The position numbers and the translations under genes were made by a program. Shown one piece after another: positions 43,757 to 53,697 of a stretch of 64,000 bases of DNA. The notes beneath the pieces are model-generated. The model had not been told where the DNA came from. It searched no databases and worked only from the letters and a program-made list of their open reading frames with translations. Position 1 is the first letter of the stretch; each line of letters begins with the position of its first letter. Source of the DNA: Phytopseudomonas flavescens (GTDB taxonomy: Bacteria > Pseudomonadota > Gammaproteobacteria > Pseudomonadales > Pseudomonadaceae); NCBI RefSeq assembly GCF_900100535.1, contig NZ_FNDG01000014.1, positions 1 to 64,000 on the forward strand. Reading direction: 5' to 3'.

Positions 43757-46700
43757 ATGCGTGAATTGCTCTCCAAGCGCCCGCAACCGTATTACATCTA
43801 TGCGCCGGACTACCGACGCAGCTCTTCCGGCATCCGGGTGATGCACATGCTGTGCGATGCCCTGATCCGTTCCGGGCACGAAGCCTACGTCACCGCCAGT
43901 GTGCTCAGCCCCGAGTTCATGACGCCACGCCTGACCGAGGAAGTGGTAGCGGCGCACCGTTCCCAGGCACTCGAACCCATCGTGGTCTACCCCGAGGTGG
44001 TCGACGGCAACCCGCTGAATGGCGCGGTGGTGGTGCGTTACATCCTCAACCGCCCGGGCTTCATCGAAGGCAACGGTCAATTCGCCGAGAGTGACATCCT
44101 CTACGCCTACTCCCGCGACCTGCTGATGCCTGGGATCAACGAAGAACGGGTGATGATGCTGCCGCCGTTCGACCTCAACGTCTTCCGCCTGCCGGATGAC
44201 CCTGCCAAGCGCGTACCCGGCAAGGTCTGCTATTACCGCGGGCGACGTCGCGAGTTGCGCATCGACCCGGCGCTGCTGCCCCCGGACGCGGTGGAGATCA
44301 CCCCGCAGTGGCCGGCGTCCTGGGAGGAAATGGCCGACCTGTTCCAGCAGTGCGAGATCTTCTATTGCGGTGGTTCTTCTGCCCTCGGCACCGAGGCCTT
44401 GCTGTGCGGTTGCCTGTGCGTGGTCATCGTCGAAGAGGGGGCGCCGCGCATCGGCGTGGCCGAGACCCAGAGCCACGGTGCAGCCTGGGGTACTTCCGCG
44501 GCGGAGCTGCAGCGTGCGCGGCAGAGCGTACACCTGGTGCGTGACAACTGGCTGCGCCTGCAGCGTGAGTTCTGGCCCGCCCTGGATCGTTTCATCGAGG
44601 TTACCCAGACGGCTGCCGAGGAGCGTGCCAGCGAACGTAAGCTGGGGGTCGTCAGGTCCTGGCTGAGCCGCCGCGTGCTGACCCCGGTGCAGGCCGCACT
44701 GATCGACCAGCGCTTGCTGGAGCAGCCGCCAGCGATGCTGCACGTACTGGTCCGCACCCGCGGAGCAACGCTCGAGCAGGTGCGCACCACCCTGGATTCG
44801 CTGCACGCCGCCGGGCGTTCTGCCCGGATCCGCCCGCTGCTGCTGGTCGACGGGCAGGGCGATTTCGGCGAACTGCCTTGTGAGCGCATAGGTGTCGTTG
44901 CTGGCGACCTCGTCGCGGCCATCAACGGGCATATCCAGGGTGGCCAATTCGACTGGCTGCTGCTGGTGGATGCCGGTGCGCAATTCGTCAGCAGCGGTCT
45001 CGTCCAGGTCGAACTGAGCCTCGGCGACACAGGGAGCTGCAAAGCGTTCTACACCGATGAACTGCACGCTGGCGAGCCCGATCTGGGCGGCGTGTTCCGC
45101 CCGGGGTTCAACCTCGACCTGTTGCTCAGCCTGCCGAGTTGCATGGCGCGGCACTGGTTGTTCGAGCGGCAGGCCCTGGCCAGCCTGGGTGGCTTCGACG
45201 CCACGCTGCGGGAGGCCTACGAGTTCGACGTCATCCTGCGCATGCTTGAGGCAGAAGGCATCGCGGCGATCGGCCATCTGGACGAGCCGCTGGCGATCTT
45301 CGCTTCTCCGGCGCTGAACGACAATCCCGGCGAAATGCGCGCCATCGAGGCGCATCTGCGCCGACGGGGCTACCCTCATGCCCACCTTCTGCCCGCTCCG
45401 CCGGGTCGTTACCGCATCGACTATGGTCATGCAGAAAAGCCGCTGGTGTCGATCATCATCCCCATGCGTGACCAGCTTCCACTGGCCCTGCGTTGCGTGA
45501 CCAGCATTCTCGAGCGCACGCGCTACCCGGCCTACGAACTGCTGATCGTCGATAACGGGAGCCAGTCCGCGGACACCCGAAACTGGCTGGAAGGCATCGC
45601 CTCACTGGATACGAACAAGGTGCGCGTGCTCTCTCAGGCCTACGATGCCAACCTTTCTCGTCTCCACAACCTCGCCGTCGAGGCCGCCCGTGGGCAATAC
45701 CTGGTTTTCCTCGCCAGTTGCATGGCGGTGTTGCACGACGACTGGCTCGACGGGCTGCTCAACCATGCCATGAGGCCCGAGGTAGCGGCGGTCGGTGCCA
45801 AGCAGTTCGACTCCGCCGAACGCATCCGCAACGCCGGTCTCCTGCTCGGCCTGCGCGGCGCGGTCAACTCACCGTTCGTCAACGAGCCACGGGATGCCTC
45901 CGGCTTCATGCAGCGCCTGCAGGTCGACCAGAACTACTCCGCTGTAGACGGCGCCTGCCTGATGATTTCACGCGCCGTTTATACGGAACTGGGGGGCATG
46001 GATGCGCAGCAGTTCGCAGGCTGCTTCGGGGCGCTCGATCTCTGCCTGCGGGCCGGACAGGCTGGCCTGCTGATGGTGTGGACCCCTCACGTCGAGCTGC
46101 TTTATGGTGGCAGCGACGCCCCAGAGGCCGATTATTCGCCGGCGGATCCGGCATTCGTTCGCGAGCAGGACACCGTGTTCACCACCTGGCTGGCAGCGAT
46201 CTCGCGCGACCCGGCCTACAATGCCAACCTGTCGCTCAATGGCAGTGGTTTCCAGCTCGAACTGGACAGTGACCTCAACTGGCGGCCTCTGAGCTGGCGG
46301 CCATTGCCGGTAGTCATGGCGCACATGGGCGACTACACCGGATGTGGCCACTACCGGGTGATCAAACCCTTCCAGGCCATGGAGCAGGAAGCGCTGCTGG
46401 ACGGCAAGCTCTCGCCGATCATGCATGGCCTGGCCGACATGGGCCGCTACGCGCCCGACAGTATCGTCATGCAGCGCCAGCTTTCCGAGCACTTTCATGA
46501 CTGGATCAGACGCATCGGTGCGTCGACCTCGATCTTCAAGGTCTACGAACTCGACGACTACCTGCCCAACCTGCCACTCAAGAGCGTACACCGCGGCTCG
46601 TTCTCCAAGGACACCCTGCGCTCGCTGCGCAAGAGCCTCGGCCTGGTCGATCGATTCGTGGTTTCCACCGAACCGCTGGCCGAGGCGCTGGCCGGCATGC

Positions 46701-47287
46701 ACGCGGATATCCGCGTGGTGAAGAACCGCCTGCCCCTCGACTGGTGGGGCGCGCTGAGCAGCGTGCGGCGCCAGGGAGGCAAGCCGCGGGTCGGCTGGGC
46801 CGGTGGCTCGGGGCACACGGGGGATCTCGAATTGATCGTCGATGTCGTCAAGGATCTGGCGAGCGAGGTCGACTGGATCTTCTTCGGCATGTGCCCTGAC
46901 GCGCTACGCCCCTTCATCCACGAATTTCACGCCGGAGTGAGCATCGACCAGTACCCGGCCAAGCTCGCCTCCCTGGATCTCGACCTGGCCCTTGCGCCAC
47001 TCGAGGACAACCTGTTCAACCGCTGCAAGAGCAACCTGCGCCTGCTCGAGTACGGGATCTGTGGCTACCCGGTGGTCTGTACCGACATCGAACCCTATCG
47101 CGACGGTTTCGCCGTGACTCGGGTGCGCAATCGCTACAAGGAGTGGGTCGATGCGATCCGCGCCCACGTGGGTGACCTCGATGCCGCCGCCGCCATGGGC
47201 GACAGGTTGCGCGGCCAGGTGCTGGCCGACTGGATGTTGAGCGGGGAAAACCTGAAAGGCTGGCGTGCTGCATGGCTGCCTGATTGA
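43757..47287 (+). CDS. Multi-module flagellar glycosyltransferase (FgtA-like)
   Basis: 1176 residues, among the largest genes here, immediately upstream of fliC as fgtA is in P. aeruginosa. Four modules can be seen. About 10-310 is GT4-like (YYIYAPDYRRSSSGIRVMHM). About 325-530 is a degraded GT-A domain. About 560-810 is a GT2 domain (LVSIIIPMRDQLPLALRCVT; LLIVDNGSQSADT). About 850-1176 is a second GT4-like domain (GDYTGCGHYRVIKPFQAME; RVGWAGGSGHTGDLE; CKSNLRLLEYGICGYPVVCT). A GAGGTAGAGG precedes the ATG. It probably builds the flagellin glycan and may attach it to FliC; several activities in one chain are possible. Confidence 0.88.
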   Translation: MRELLSKRPQPYYIYAPDYRRSSSGIRVMHMLCDALIRSGHEAYVTASVLSPEFMTPRLTEEVVAAHRSQALEPIVVYPEVVDGNPLNGAVVVRYILNRPGFIEGNGQFAESDILYAYSRDLLMPGINEERVMMLPPFDLNVFRLPDDPAKRVPGKVCYYRGRRRELRIDPALLPPDAVEITPQWPASWEEMADLFQQCEIFYCGGSSALGTEALLCGCLCVVIVEEGAPRIGVAETQSHGAAWGTSAAELQRARQSVHLVRDNWLRLQREFWPALDRFIEVTQTAAEERASERKLGVVRSWLSRRVLTPVQAALIDQRLLEQPPAMLHVLVRTRGATLEQVRTTLDSLHAAGRSARIRPLLLVDGQGDFGELPCERIGVVAGDLVAAINGHIQGGQFDWLLLVDAGAQFVSSGLVQVELSLGDTGSCKAFYTDELHAGEPDLGGVFRPGFNLDLLLSLPSCMARHWLFERQALASLGGFDATLREAYEFDVILRMLEAEGIAAIGHLDEPLAIFASPALNDNPGEMRAIEAHLRRRGYPHAHLLPAPPGRYRIDYGHAEKPLVSIIIPMRDQLPLALRCVTSILERTRYPAYELLIVDNGSQSADTRNWLEGIASLDTNKVRVLSQAYDANLSRLHNLAVEAARGQYLVFLASCMAVLHDDWLDGLLNHAMRPEVAAVGAKQFDSAERIRNAGLLLGLRGAVNSPFVNEPRDASGFMQRLQVDQNYSAVDGACLMISRAVYTELGGMDAQQFAGCFGALDLCLRAGQAGLLMVWTPHVELLYGGSDAPEADYSPADPAFVREQDTVFTTWLAAISRDPAYNANLSLNGSGFQLELDSDLNWRPLSWRPLPVVMAHMGDYTGCGHYRVIKPFQAMEQEALLDGKLSPIMHGLADMGRYAPDSIVMQRQLSEHFHDWIRRIGASTSIFKVYELDDYLPNLPLKSVHRGSFSKDTLRSLRKSLGLVDRFVVSTEPLAEALAGMHADIRVVKNRLPLDWWGALSSVRRQGGKPRVGWAGGSGHTGDLELIVDVVKDLASEVDWIFFGMCPDALRPFIHEFHAGVSIDQYPAKLASLDLDLALAPLEDNLFNRCKSNLRLLEYGICGYPVVCTDIEPYRDGFAVTRVRNRYKEWVDAIRAHVGDLDAAAAMGDRLRGQVLADWMLSGENLKGWRAAWLPD

Positions 47288-47610
47288 TGACGCCTGTCGG
47301 CGGAGAGCCCGTGCTCGCCGGGACTAAACAACCAGGGCTCGTTGCCGTTTCGTCGCCAAGCGCGTTGCTGTGAGAGATGGGAGCAGAGCCTAATGAATCA
47401 GACCAGGATGCCGATACGCTTCACGTATGGCCCCGGAGCTGCCCCTGTCCTTGTAATCCTTCAAGTCAAGGGCAGGCGCAAAAAAAGTCCGAAATTCCGC
47501 TAAAGCTTTTTCCGGGCAGGACGATAAAGACTACGAAAGCTCTCTAGGCCAACCCCGGCGCGGTTGCCAAGGCCGGGAGTCGTACAAGCCCACACCACGA
47601 GGTTCTCGTC
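47288..47610. other. Intergenic region upstream of fliC
   Basis: This 323-bp region holds the sigma-28 promoter at 47501-47527 and, before it, a hairpin-forming pair (CTGTCCTTG / CAAGGGCAG, about 47447-47475). That hairpin may help end the glycosyltransferase transcript, although its downstream run is A rather than T. The 5' leader of fliC is about 75 nt. No ORF or RNA gene is apparent. Confidence 0.6.
47501..47527 (+). promoter_or_regulatory. Sigma-28 (FliA) promoter for fliC
   Basis: TAAA (47501-47504), then exactly 15 bp, then GACGATAA (47520-47527). The consensus is TAAA-N15-GCCGATAA, so only one base differs. It lies 83 bp before the fliC ATG. Confidence 0.92.
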
Positions 47611-49044
47611 ATGGCTCTTACCGTAAATACCAACATTGCGTCGATCAGCACCCAGAAAAATCTGAACAAGGCGGCCGACTCCCTCTCCACTACCATGCAG
47701 CGTCTGTCCAGCGGCCTGAAAATCAACAGCGCCAAGGACGACGCAGCCGGCCTGCAGATCTCCAACCGCCTGACCAGCCAGATCAATGGCCTGAGCGTCG
47801 CGACCAAGAACGCCAACGATGGCATCTCCATCGCGCAGACCGCTGAAGGCGCCATGCAGGAATCCACCAACATCCTGCAGCGCATGCGGGAACTGGCCCT
47901 GCAGTCGGCGAACGGTTCCAACAGCGGTGAAGACCGTGCCTCGCTGCAGTCCGAGTACTCGGCGCTGACCTCCGAACTGACCCGTATCTCCAACACCACC
48001 ACCTTCGGTGGCCGTAACCTGCTGGACGGCTCGTTCGGTACCACCAGCTTCCAGGTCGGTGCGAACTCCAACGAAACCATCAACGTCACCCTGGGCAACA
48101 TCTCCGCCACCCGCATCGGTTCGCAGCAGGTCGCCGGCAGCGGTGCGGTCATCGCCAGCGGTTCGACCACCGCCTCGGGTACCATCACCGTGACCGGCGG
48201 CGGCAAGACTGCAGATGTCAACATCGCCGCGGGCGCCTCGGCCAAAGATATCGCTGATGGTCTGAACAACGCCGTGACCGGCCTCAGCGCCACCGCCAGC
48301 ACCAGCGCCAAGCTAGGCATCACCGCCGGCACGGATGCGGCCACCAGCGGTGCCTCGTTCACCGTCACCGTCGGTACCGCCAGCGCGACCATCGTTGGCG
48401 CCAACTCTACCAAGGACCTTGCCGACCAGCTGAGTTCCAATGCCTCGTCGCTGGGCATTTCGGTGAATTACAACGAGAAAACCGAAGAGCTGTCGATCAC
48501 CTCGAGCACCGGTGAGAACATCAGCTTCAGCGCCGGCACCAACCTGACCGGCGTGACCGTGGCGACGCTGAACACTGAAGGCGAGTTCGCGACTTCGGCT
48601 CAGCTCGCCCAAGGCGATACCGTCCGCGGCAACGTGCAGCTCGACTCGGCGAAGGCCTACAGCCTGAACGACTCCGCCGGTAGCGTTGGAGCCAGTGTAT
48701 TCGGCACCACCACCACCAAGTCGACCCTGACCAGCATCTCGGAAACCGACATCACCTCCGCTTTCGGCTCGCAGAGCGCCATCGCGGTGATCGACAAGGC
48801 GATTTCCAACATCGATGCCCAACGTGCCGACCTGGGTGCGGTGCAGAACCGCTTCGACAGCACAGTGTCGAACCTGCAAAGCATCTCCGAGAACTCCACC
48901 GCTGCGCGCAGCCGGGTTCAGGATGCTGACTTCGCTTCGGAAACGGCCGAGCTGACCAAGCAACAAACGCTGCAACAGGCTTCGACAGCGATCCTGGCCC
49001 AGGCCAACCAGCTGCCGAGTTCGGTTCTCAGCCTGCTGCAGTAA
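47611..49044 (+). CDS. fliC: Flagellin FliC
   Basis: 477 residues. The conserved N-terminal D0/D1 (MALTVNTNIASISTQKNLNK; LSSGLKINSAKDDAAGLQIS) and C-terminal D1/D0 (SRVQDADFASETAELTKQQT; LAQANQLPSSVLSLLQ) flank a variable centre (about 170-390) rich in Ser, Thr, Ala and Gly. That surface region is the expected site of O-glycosylation. The FliS-binding C-terminus is intact. GAGG precedes the ATG. It is transcribed from a sigma-28 promoter and ends at a terminator. It is the only flagellin gene in the window. Confidence 0.97.
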   Translation: MALTVNTNIASISTQKNLNKAADSLSTTMQRLSSGLKINSAKDDAAGLQISNRLTSQINGLSVATKNANDGISIAQTAEGAMQESTNILQRMRELALQSANGSNSGEDRASLQSEYSALTSELTRISNTTTFGGRNLLDGSFGTTSFQVGANSNETINVTLGNISATRIGSQQVAGSGAVIASGSTTASGTITVTGGGKTADVNIAAGASAKDIADGLNNAVTGLSATASTSAKLGITAGTDAATSGASFTVTVGTASATIVGANSTKDLADQLSSNASSLGISVNYNEKTEELSITSSTGENISFSAGTNLTGVTVATLNTEGEFATSAQLAQGDTVRGNVQLDSAKAYSLNDSAGSVGASVFGTTTTKSTLTSISETDITSAFGSQSAIAVIDKAISNIDAQRADLGAVQNRFDSTVSNLQSISENSTAARSRVQDADFASETAELTKQQTLQQASTAILAQANQLPSSVLSLLQ

Positions 49045-49070
49045 TCATCTGCAGCACCGTCGGGAGAACA

Positions 49071-49099
49071 GGGGGAGGGCCGTGAGGCTTTCCCCTTTT
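49071..49099 (+). terminator. Terminator after fliC
   Basis: A G-rich/C-rich stem (GGGGA-GGGCC with GGC-TTTCCCC, small bulge) around a GTGA loop is followed by TTTT. It starts 27 nt after the fliC stop and lies in front of flaG. Confidence 0.8.
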
Positions 49100-49120
49100 G
49101 CCCTTGAGAGGTGATCGTCC

Positions 49121-49498
49121 ATGAGCATCACGACAGTAAACCAGGTATCGGCTCCCCTCGCCCCGGCGGTCACAGGGCTTCAGGGAAGCGTCCAGGGAAG
49201 TGGAGCGAAAAGTTCGGGAGTTGCAACCGGGAATACTGCGGGCGCATCCAATGCTGCAGGTTCGGTTGGGATGTCGCAGACCGGGATGGGCGAGGCCATT
49301 GCCAAGATGCAGGACTACGCCCAGTCCGTCCGGCGTAATCTGGACTTTCAGCTGGATGATTCGACGGGCCGTGTGGTCGTCCAGGTGATCAACAGCGATT
49401 CGGGTGAGGTCATTCGGCAGATTCCTTCCGAGGAAGTCCTGGAGCTGGCCTCTCGGCTGGAAGATGCGCGCAGCCTTCTTTTGCAGGAGAAAGCCTGA
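49121..49498 (+). CDS. flaG: Flagellar protein FlaG (FleL)
   Basis: 125 residues. The N-terminal half is a low-complexity Ser/Gly/Ala segment. The conserved FlaG core is VRRNLDFQLDDSTGRVVVQV, then DSGEVIRQIPSEEVLELASR. FlaG-type proteins influence filament length, and in Pseudomonas the gene lies between fliC and fliD. GAGAGG precedes the ATG. The fliD ATG follows after 71 bp. Confidence 0.93.
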   Translation: MSITTVNQVSAPLAPAVTGLQGSVQGSGAKSSGVATGNTAGASNAAGSVGMSQTGMGEAIAKMQDYAQSVRRNLDFQLDDSTGRVVVQVINSDSGEVIRQIPSEEVLELASRLEDARSLLLQEKA

Positions 49499-49569
49499 CT
49501 GGCTCGCTTTTTGCTCTCTGTTCGCAGAGCGCTATAACGTCAAGATAAAGTCATTGGAGGAAATCGATC

Positions 49570-50982
49570 ATGGCAGGTATCACCAGTGTCGGCCTCGGTT
49601 CCGGTGTGGACATCAAGAGCATCGTCGAGGCCAGCATCTCGGCGGAAAAGGCACCCAAGCAGGCGCAGATTGATCGGCAAACCTCCAAGACGACCACCAG
49701 CCTGACCGCTATCGGCACCTTGAAGGCCGCTCTCGAAGCCTACGAGGCGTCGATGACGGCGCTCAAATCCAACTCCACCAGCTTCGCGGGCCTGACTGCC
49801 AAGTCTTCCGCGGAGGCGGTGGCGACGGTCAAGACGTCCAGCGGCGTGGTGGCCGGCAGCTATGCGCTGGACGTCGAAAGCCTCGCCACATCCTCCAAGG
49901 TCGCGACGCAATCGTTGTCTGGCGGCGCCTCCACCAAGTTCGCCTCGGGCGGCACGTTGAAGATCGAGGTCGGCAGTACGGCCTACAGCCTGACGGTGAA
50001 GGCAGGCGCATCGCTCACCGATATCCGTGACTCGATCAACTCCCAGCTCACCTCGACCTCTGGGGTCAGTGCCAACATCGTCACTGACTCAAGCGGCTCG
50101 CGCCTGGTGCTGTCTTCCGAGACCACCGGTGCCGATACCGATATCTACGTGACCGGCAGCGGCGATCTCTCGGCGTTGAACGTCAACATTGCTTCCGATG
50201 GCTCCAAGTCCCTCACCAAGCAGAGCGGTACCGCCGCGGGCTACATCACCCAAGCCGCGGATGCCAAGTTCACCCTGGATGGGCTGGCGATGACCAGCAA
50301 GTCCAATACCACCTCGGCGCTCAGCGGCCTGTCCATTACCTTGACGGGTGCTGGCAAGAGCACCCTGTCGGTGTCCGCCAATACCGATGGCATCAAAGAG
50401 TCCGTGCAAAGCTTCGTCACGGCGTATAACACGCTGATGACGGTTTCCAACGCCCTGACCTCGGTTTCCACCACCACCGACGAGGATGGCAACGCCACCA
50501 CCGAGGCTGGCGCGCTGTTGGGCGATGCGTCGATGCGTTCGTTGATGTCGTCCATACGCAGCGCAATGGTCCAGCCGGCAAGCGGCGATGGTAGCCTGAG
50601 CATCCTCGCGCAGATGGGGGTGACCACCAACAGGGACGGCACTCTGGCGGTGGACGAGACCACGCTGTCGACGGCCGTCGAGACCTATGGCGATCAGATC
50701 AACGATTTTTTCACCGGCAGCGATGGGTTGTTCGCGCGGATATCCGAGGTCAACAATACCTACATTTCTTCGGGCGGCATCCTAGACACCCGCACCGAAG
50801 CGCTGACCTCAACCCAGAAGCAGCTCAAGGAGCAGCAGGCCGCATTGGATACGCGCATTTCCAAGCTCGAGACCAATCTCTACTCCAAGTACAACACCAT
50901 GGACGCCCTGGTTGCACAGCTGAGCGCCACCAGCGACAGCGTGCTGCAGACGCTGGACGCGCTGAACAACAAGGACAGCTGA
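49570..50982 (+). CDS. fliD: Filament cap protein FliD (HAP2)
   Basis: 470 residues. The N-terminus ITSVGLGSGVDIKSIVEASI and the C-terminal coiled coil (TEALTSTQKQLKEQQAALDT; YSKYNTMDALVAQLSATSDS) are conserved, with a Ser/Thr-rich centre. It caps the filament and in Pseudomonas also mediates mucin adhesion. GGAGGAAATCG precedes the ATG. It precedes fliS by 106 bp, which contain a sigma-28-like promoter. Confidence 0.96.
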   Translation: MAGITSVGLGSGVDIKSIVEASISAEKAPKQAQIDRQTSKTTTSLTAIGTLKAALEAYEASMTALKSNSTSFAGLTAKSSAEAVATVKTSSGVVAGSYALDVESLATSSKVATQSLSGGASTKFASGGTLKIEVGSTAYSLTVKAGASLTDIRDSINSQLTSTSGVSANIVTDSSGSRLVLSSETTGADTDIYVTGSGDLSALNVNIASDGSKSLTKQSGTAAGYITQAADAKFTLDGLAMTSKSNTTSALSGLSITLTGAGKSTLSVSANTDGIKESVQSFVTAYNTLMTVSNALTSVSTTTDEDGNATTEAGALLGDASMRSLMSSIRSAMVQPASGDGSLSILAQMGVTTNRDGTLAVDETTLSTAVETYGDQINDFFTGSDGLFARISEVNNTYISSGGILDTRTEALTSTQKQLKEQQAALDTRISKLETNLYSKYNTMDALVAQLSATSDSVLQTLDALNNKDS

Positions 50983-51017
50983 GGTGCGACGCTAGTGGAA
51001 AAATCTGCTTGAGCCGC

Positions 51018-51044
51018 TAAAGATTCCAGCCGTTGCTCCGATAT
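51018..51044 (+). promoter_or_regulatory. Candidate sigma-28 promoter for fliS
   Basis: TAAA (51018-51021), 15 bp, then TCCGATAT (51037-51044), matching 6 of 8 bases of GCCGATAA with exact spacing. It lies 45 bp before fliS, so fliS and the FliT-like gene could be expressed late together with fliC. Confidence 0.65.
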
Positions 51045-51088
51045 ATAAATCAGTAGTTGTTGATTCTTCTGAATGTGGAGCAAATGGC

Positions 51089-51475
51089 ATGAATGCGTAT
51101 TCGGCGATGAGAAAGTACCAGCAGGTTGGCGTTCAGGCGCAGCTCGTCGAGGCCAGCCCGCATCGCTTGATTCAAATGCTGTTCGAAGGTGCTCTGGATC
51201 GTATCTCCCAGGCGACAGGTGCCATGCGCCGCGGTCAAGTAGCCGAAAAGGCTCAGTTGATCGGCAAGTCGATCAATATCGTGTCCGGCCTGCAGCAGGC
51301 GCTGGACAAGGAAAAAGGCGGCGAGTACGCCGAGCGCCTCGACAGCTTGTATGTCTACATAAACGCTCAGCTCATGCAGGCCAATCTCAATAACGACGTG
51401 AATAAATTGAGTGAAGTATCCGGCCTGTTGCGCCAGGTCAAGGAAGGCTGGGACGGCATTGCCCCGCAGAGCTGA
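51089..51475 (+). CDS. fliS: Flagellin export chaperone FliS
   Basis: 128 residues. The N-terminus MNAYSAMRKYQQVGVQAQLV, then ASPHRLIQMLFEGALDRISQ, and the helical core (AEKAQLIGKSINIVSGLQQA) identify FliS, which binds the C-terminal D0 of flagellin in the cytoplasm. It is followed by a FliT-like gene after 26 bp. Confidence 0.95.
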   Translation: MNAYSAMRKYQQVGVQAQLVEASPHRLIQMLFEGALDRISQATGAMRRGQVAEKAQLIGKSINIVSGLQQALDKEKGGEYAERLDSLYVYINAQLMQANLNNDVNKLSEVSGLLRQVKEGWDGIAPQS

Positions 51476-51501
51476 TAACTGGATTTAAGAGGTTGAGCGC
51501 C

Positions 51502-51795
51502 ATGATATCGGCTGCCAGAAAGTTGAGAGTTACTGCCGACGCGTTACGCGAAGCGTTGGTCAATCAGGACTGGGTCGCGGTGAGTGACCTCGACCTGCGT
51601 TGCCGGGCCGAGGTCGACGAGGCCATGGCGGCAGTGGACAGCGAAGCAGAGCTCAAGCGCGATCTGGAGTCGCTGCTGTGTGTCTACCGTGAGCTGGTTT
51701 CCGCCTGCGAGGTCGAGAAAGAAAACACCGGTGCGCAGATACTGCAGATGAAGAAAGGCCAGCAGGGCGCCAAACTCTATCAGCTGTTCGGCTGA
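51502..51795 (+). CDS. FliT-like flagellar chaperone
   Basis: 97 residues from ATG 51502, with GAGG upstream; an in-frame TTG at 51493 is less likely. It is all helical (SAARKLRVTADALREALVNQ; ELKRDLESLLCVYRELVSAC) and ends GAQILQMKKGQQGAKLYQLF. Position between fliS and fleQ matches the small FliT/FleP-type gene in P. aeruginosa (PA1096). FliT-type proteins chaperone FliD. The similarity is by position and helical character, so the exact function is less certain. Confidence 0.75.
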   Translation: MISAARKLRVTADALREALVNQDWVAVSDLDLRCRAEVDEAMAAVDSEAELKRDLESLLCVYRELVSACEVEKENTGAQILQMKKGQQGAKLYQLFG

Positions 51796-51939
51796 CGCTT
51801 ACCCACCCTGCATAATGGATTTCTTCTAGCGCTGCTGTTGAAAAGCGCCTGAGGAGTTCTTTCTTGTCCTGGCTTTGCAGCCTGCATTCAAAAAAATACG
51901 TCATAAAATTGACTAACCGCCAATAATTGTCTTAACTGG

Positions 51940-51951
51940 TGGCCAAATGCC
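51940..51951 (+). promoter_or_regulatory. Possible AmrZ-type site before fleQ
   Basis: TGGCCAAATGCC lies 51 bp before the fleQ ATG. It resembles the GGC-N5-GCC core that I recall for AmrZ operators. AmrZ represses fleQ in P. aeruginosa. The match is short, the consensus is recalled from memory, and the function is inferred only. Confidence 0.3.
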
Positions 51952-52002
51952 GGTGCCCCAAGGTGTTGGCGGTGTTCTTCTTCCAGGGCCAGATTTACGA
52001 CT

Positions 52003-53475
<1,473 letters not shown>

Positions 53476-53499
53476 ATCGTCGGCCAATAGGCGATGGCA

Positions 53500-53521
53500 T
53501 GCCGAGCTGCTTCAGCTCGGC
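53500..53521. other. Hairpin downstream of fleQ
   Basis: GCCGAGCTG-CTT-CAGCTCGGC is a perfect 9-bp stem located 28 bp after the fleQ stop. It lacks a T tract, so termination would have to be factor-assisted, or it may stabilise the mRNA end. Confidence 0.45.
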
Positions 53522-53629
53522 GGTGACAGCGATGCCGATTCGTGGAGTTGCACTGCCCACCAGTCATTCGATTGACGGCACTCCGCTCGAATAAAACCTA
53601 TCTTTCTGAAAATAAAGAGTTTTATTTTC

Positions 53630-53645
53630 AGGCATGAGTATTGCT
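53630..53645 (+). promoter_or_regulatory. Sigma-54 promoter for fleSR
   Basis: AGGCATGAGTATTGCT: GG (53631-53632) and GC (53643-53644) are 10 bp apart, matching TGGCACG-N4-TTGCW with two mismatches. It lies 53 bp before fleS. In P. aeruginosa fleSR is FleQ- and RpoN-dependent. Confidence 0.87.
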
Positions 53646-53697
53646 ATCTCCTTGGCAAATGACTGTCCGATGACGGCTCGCCACGCGAGAGAGCGCA

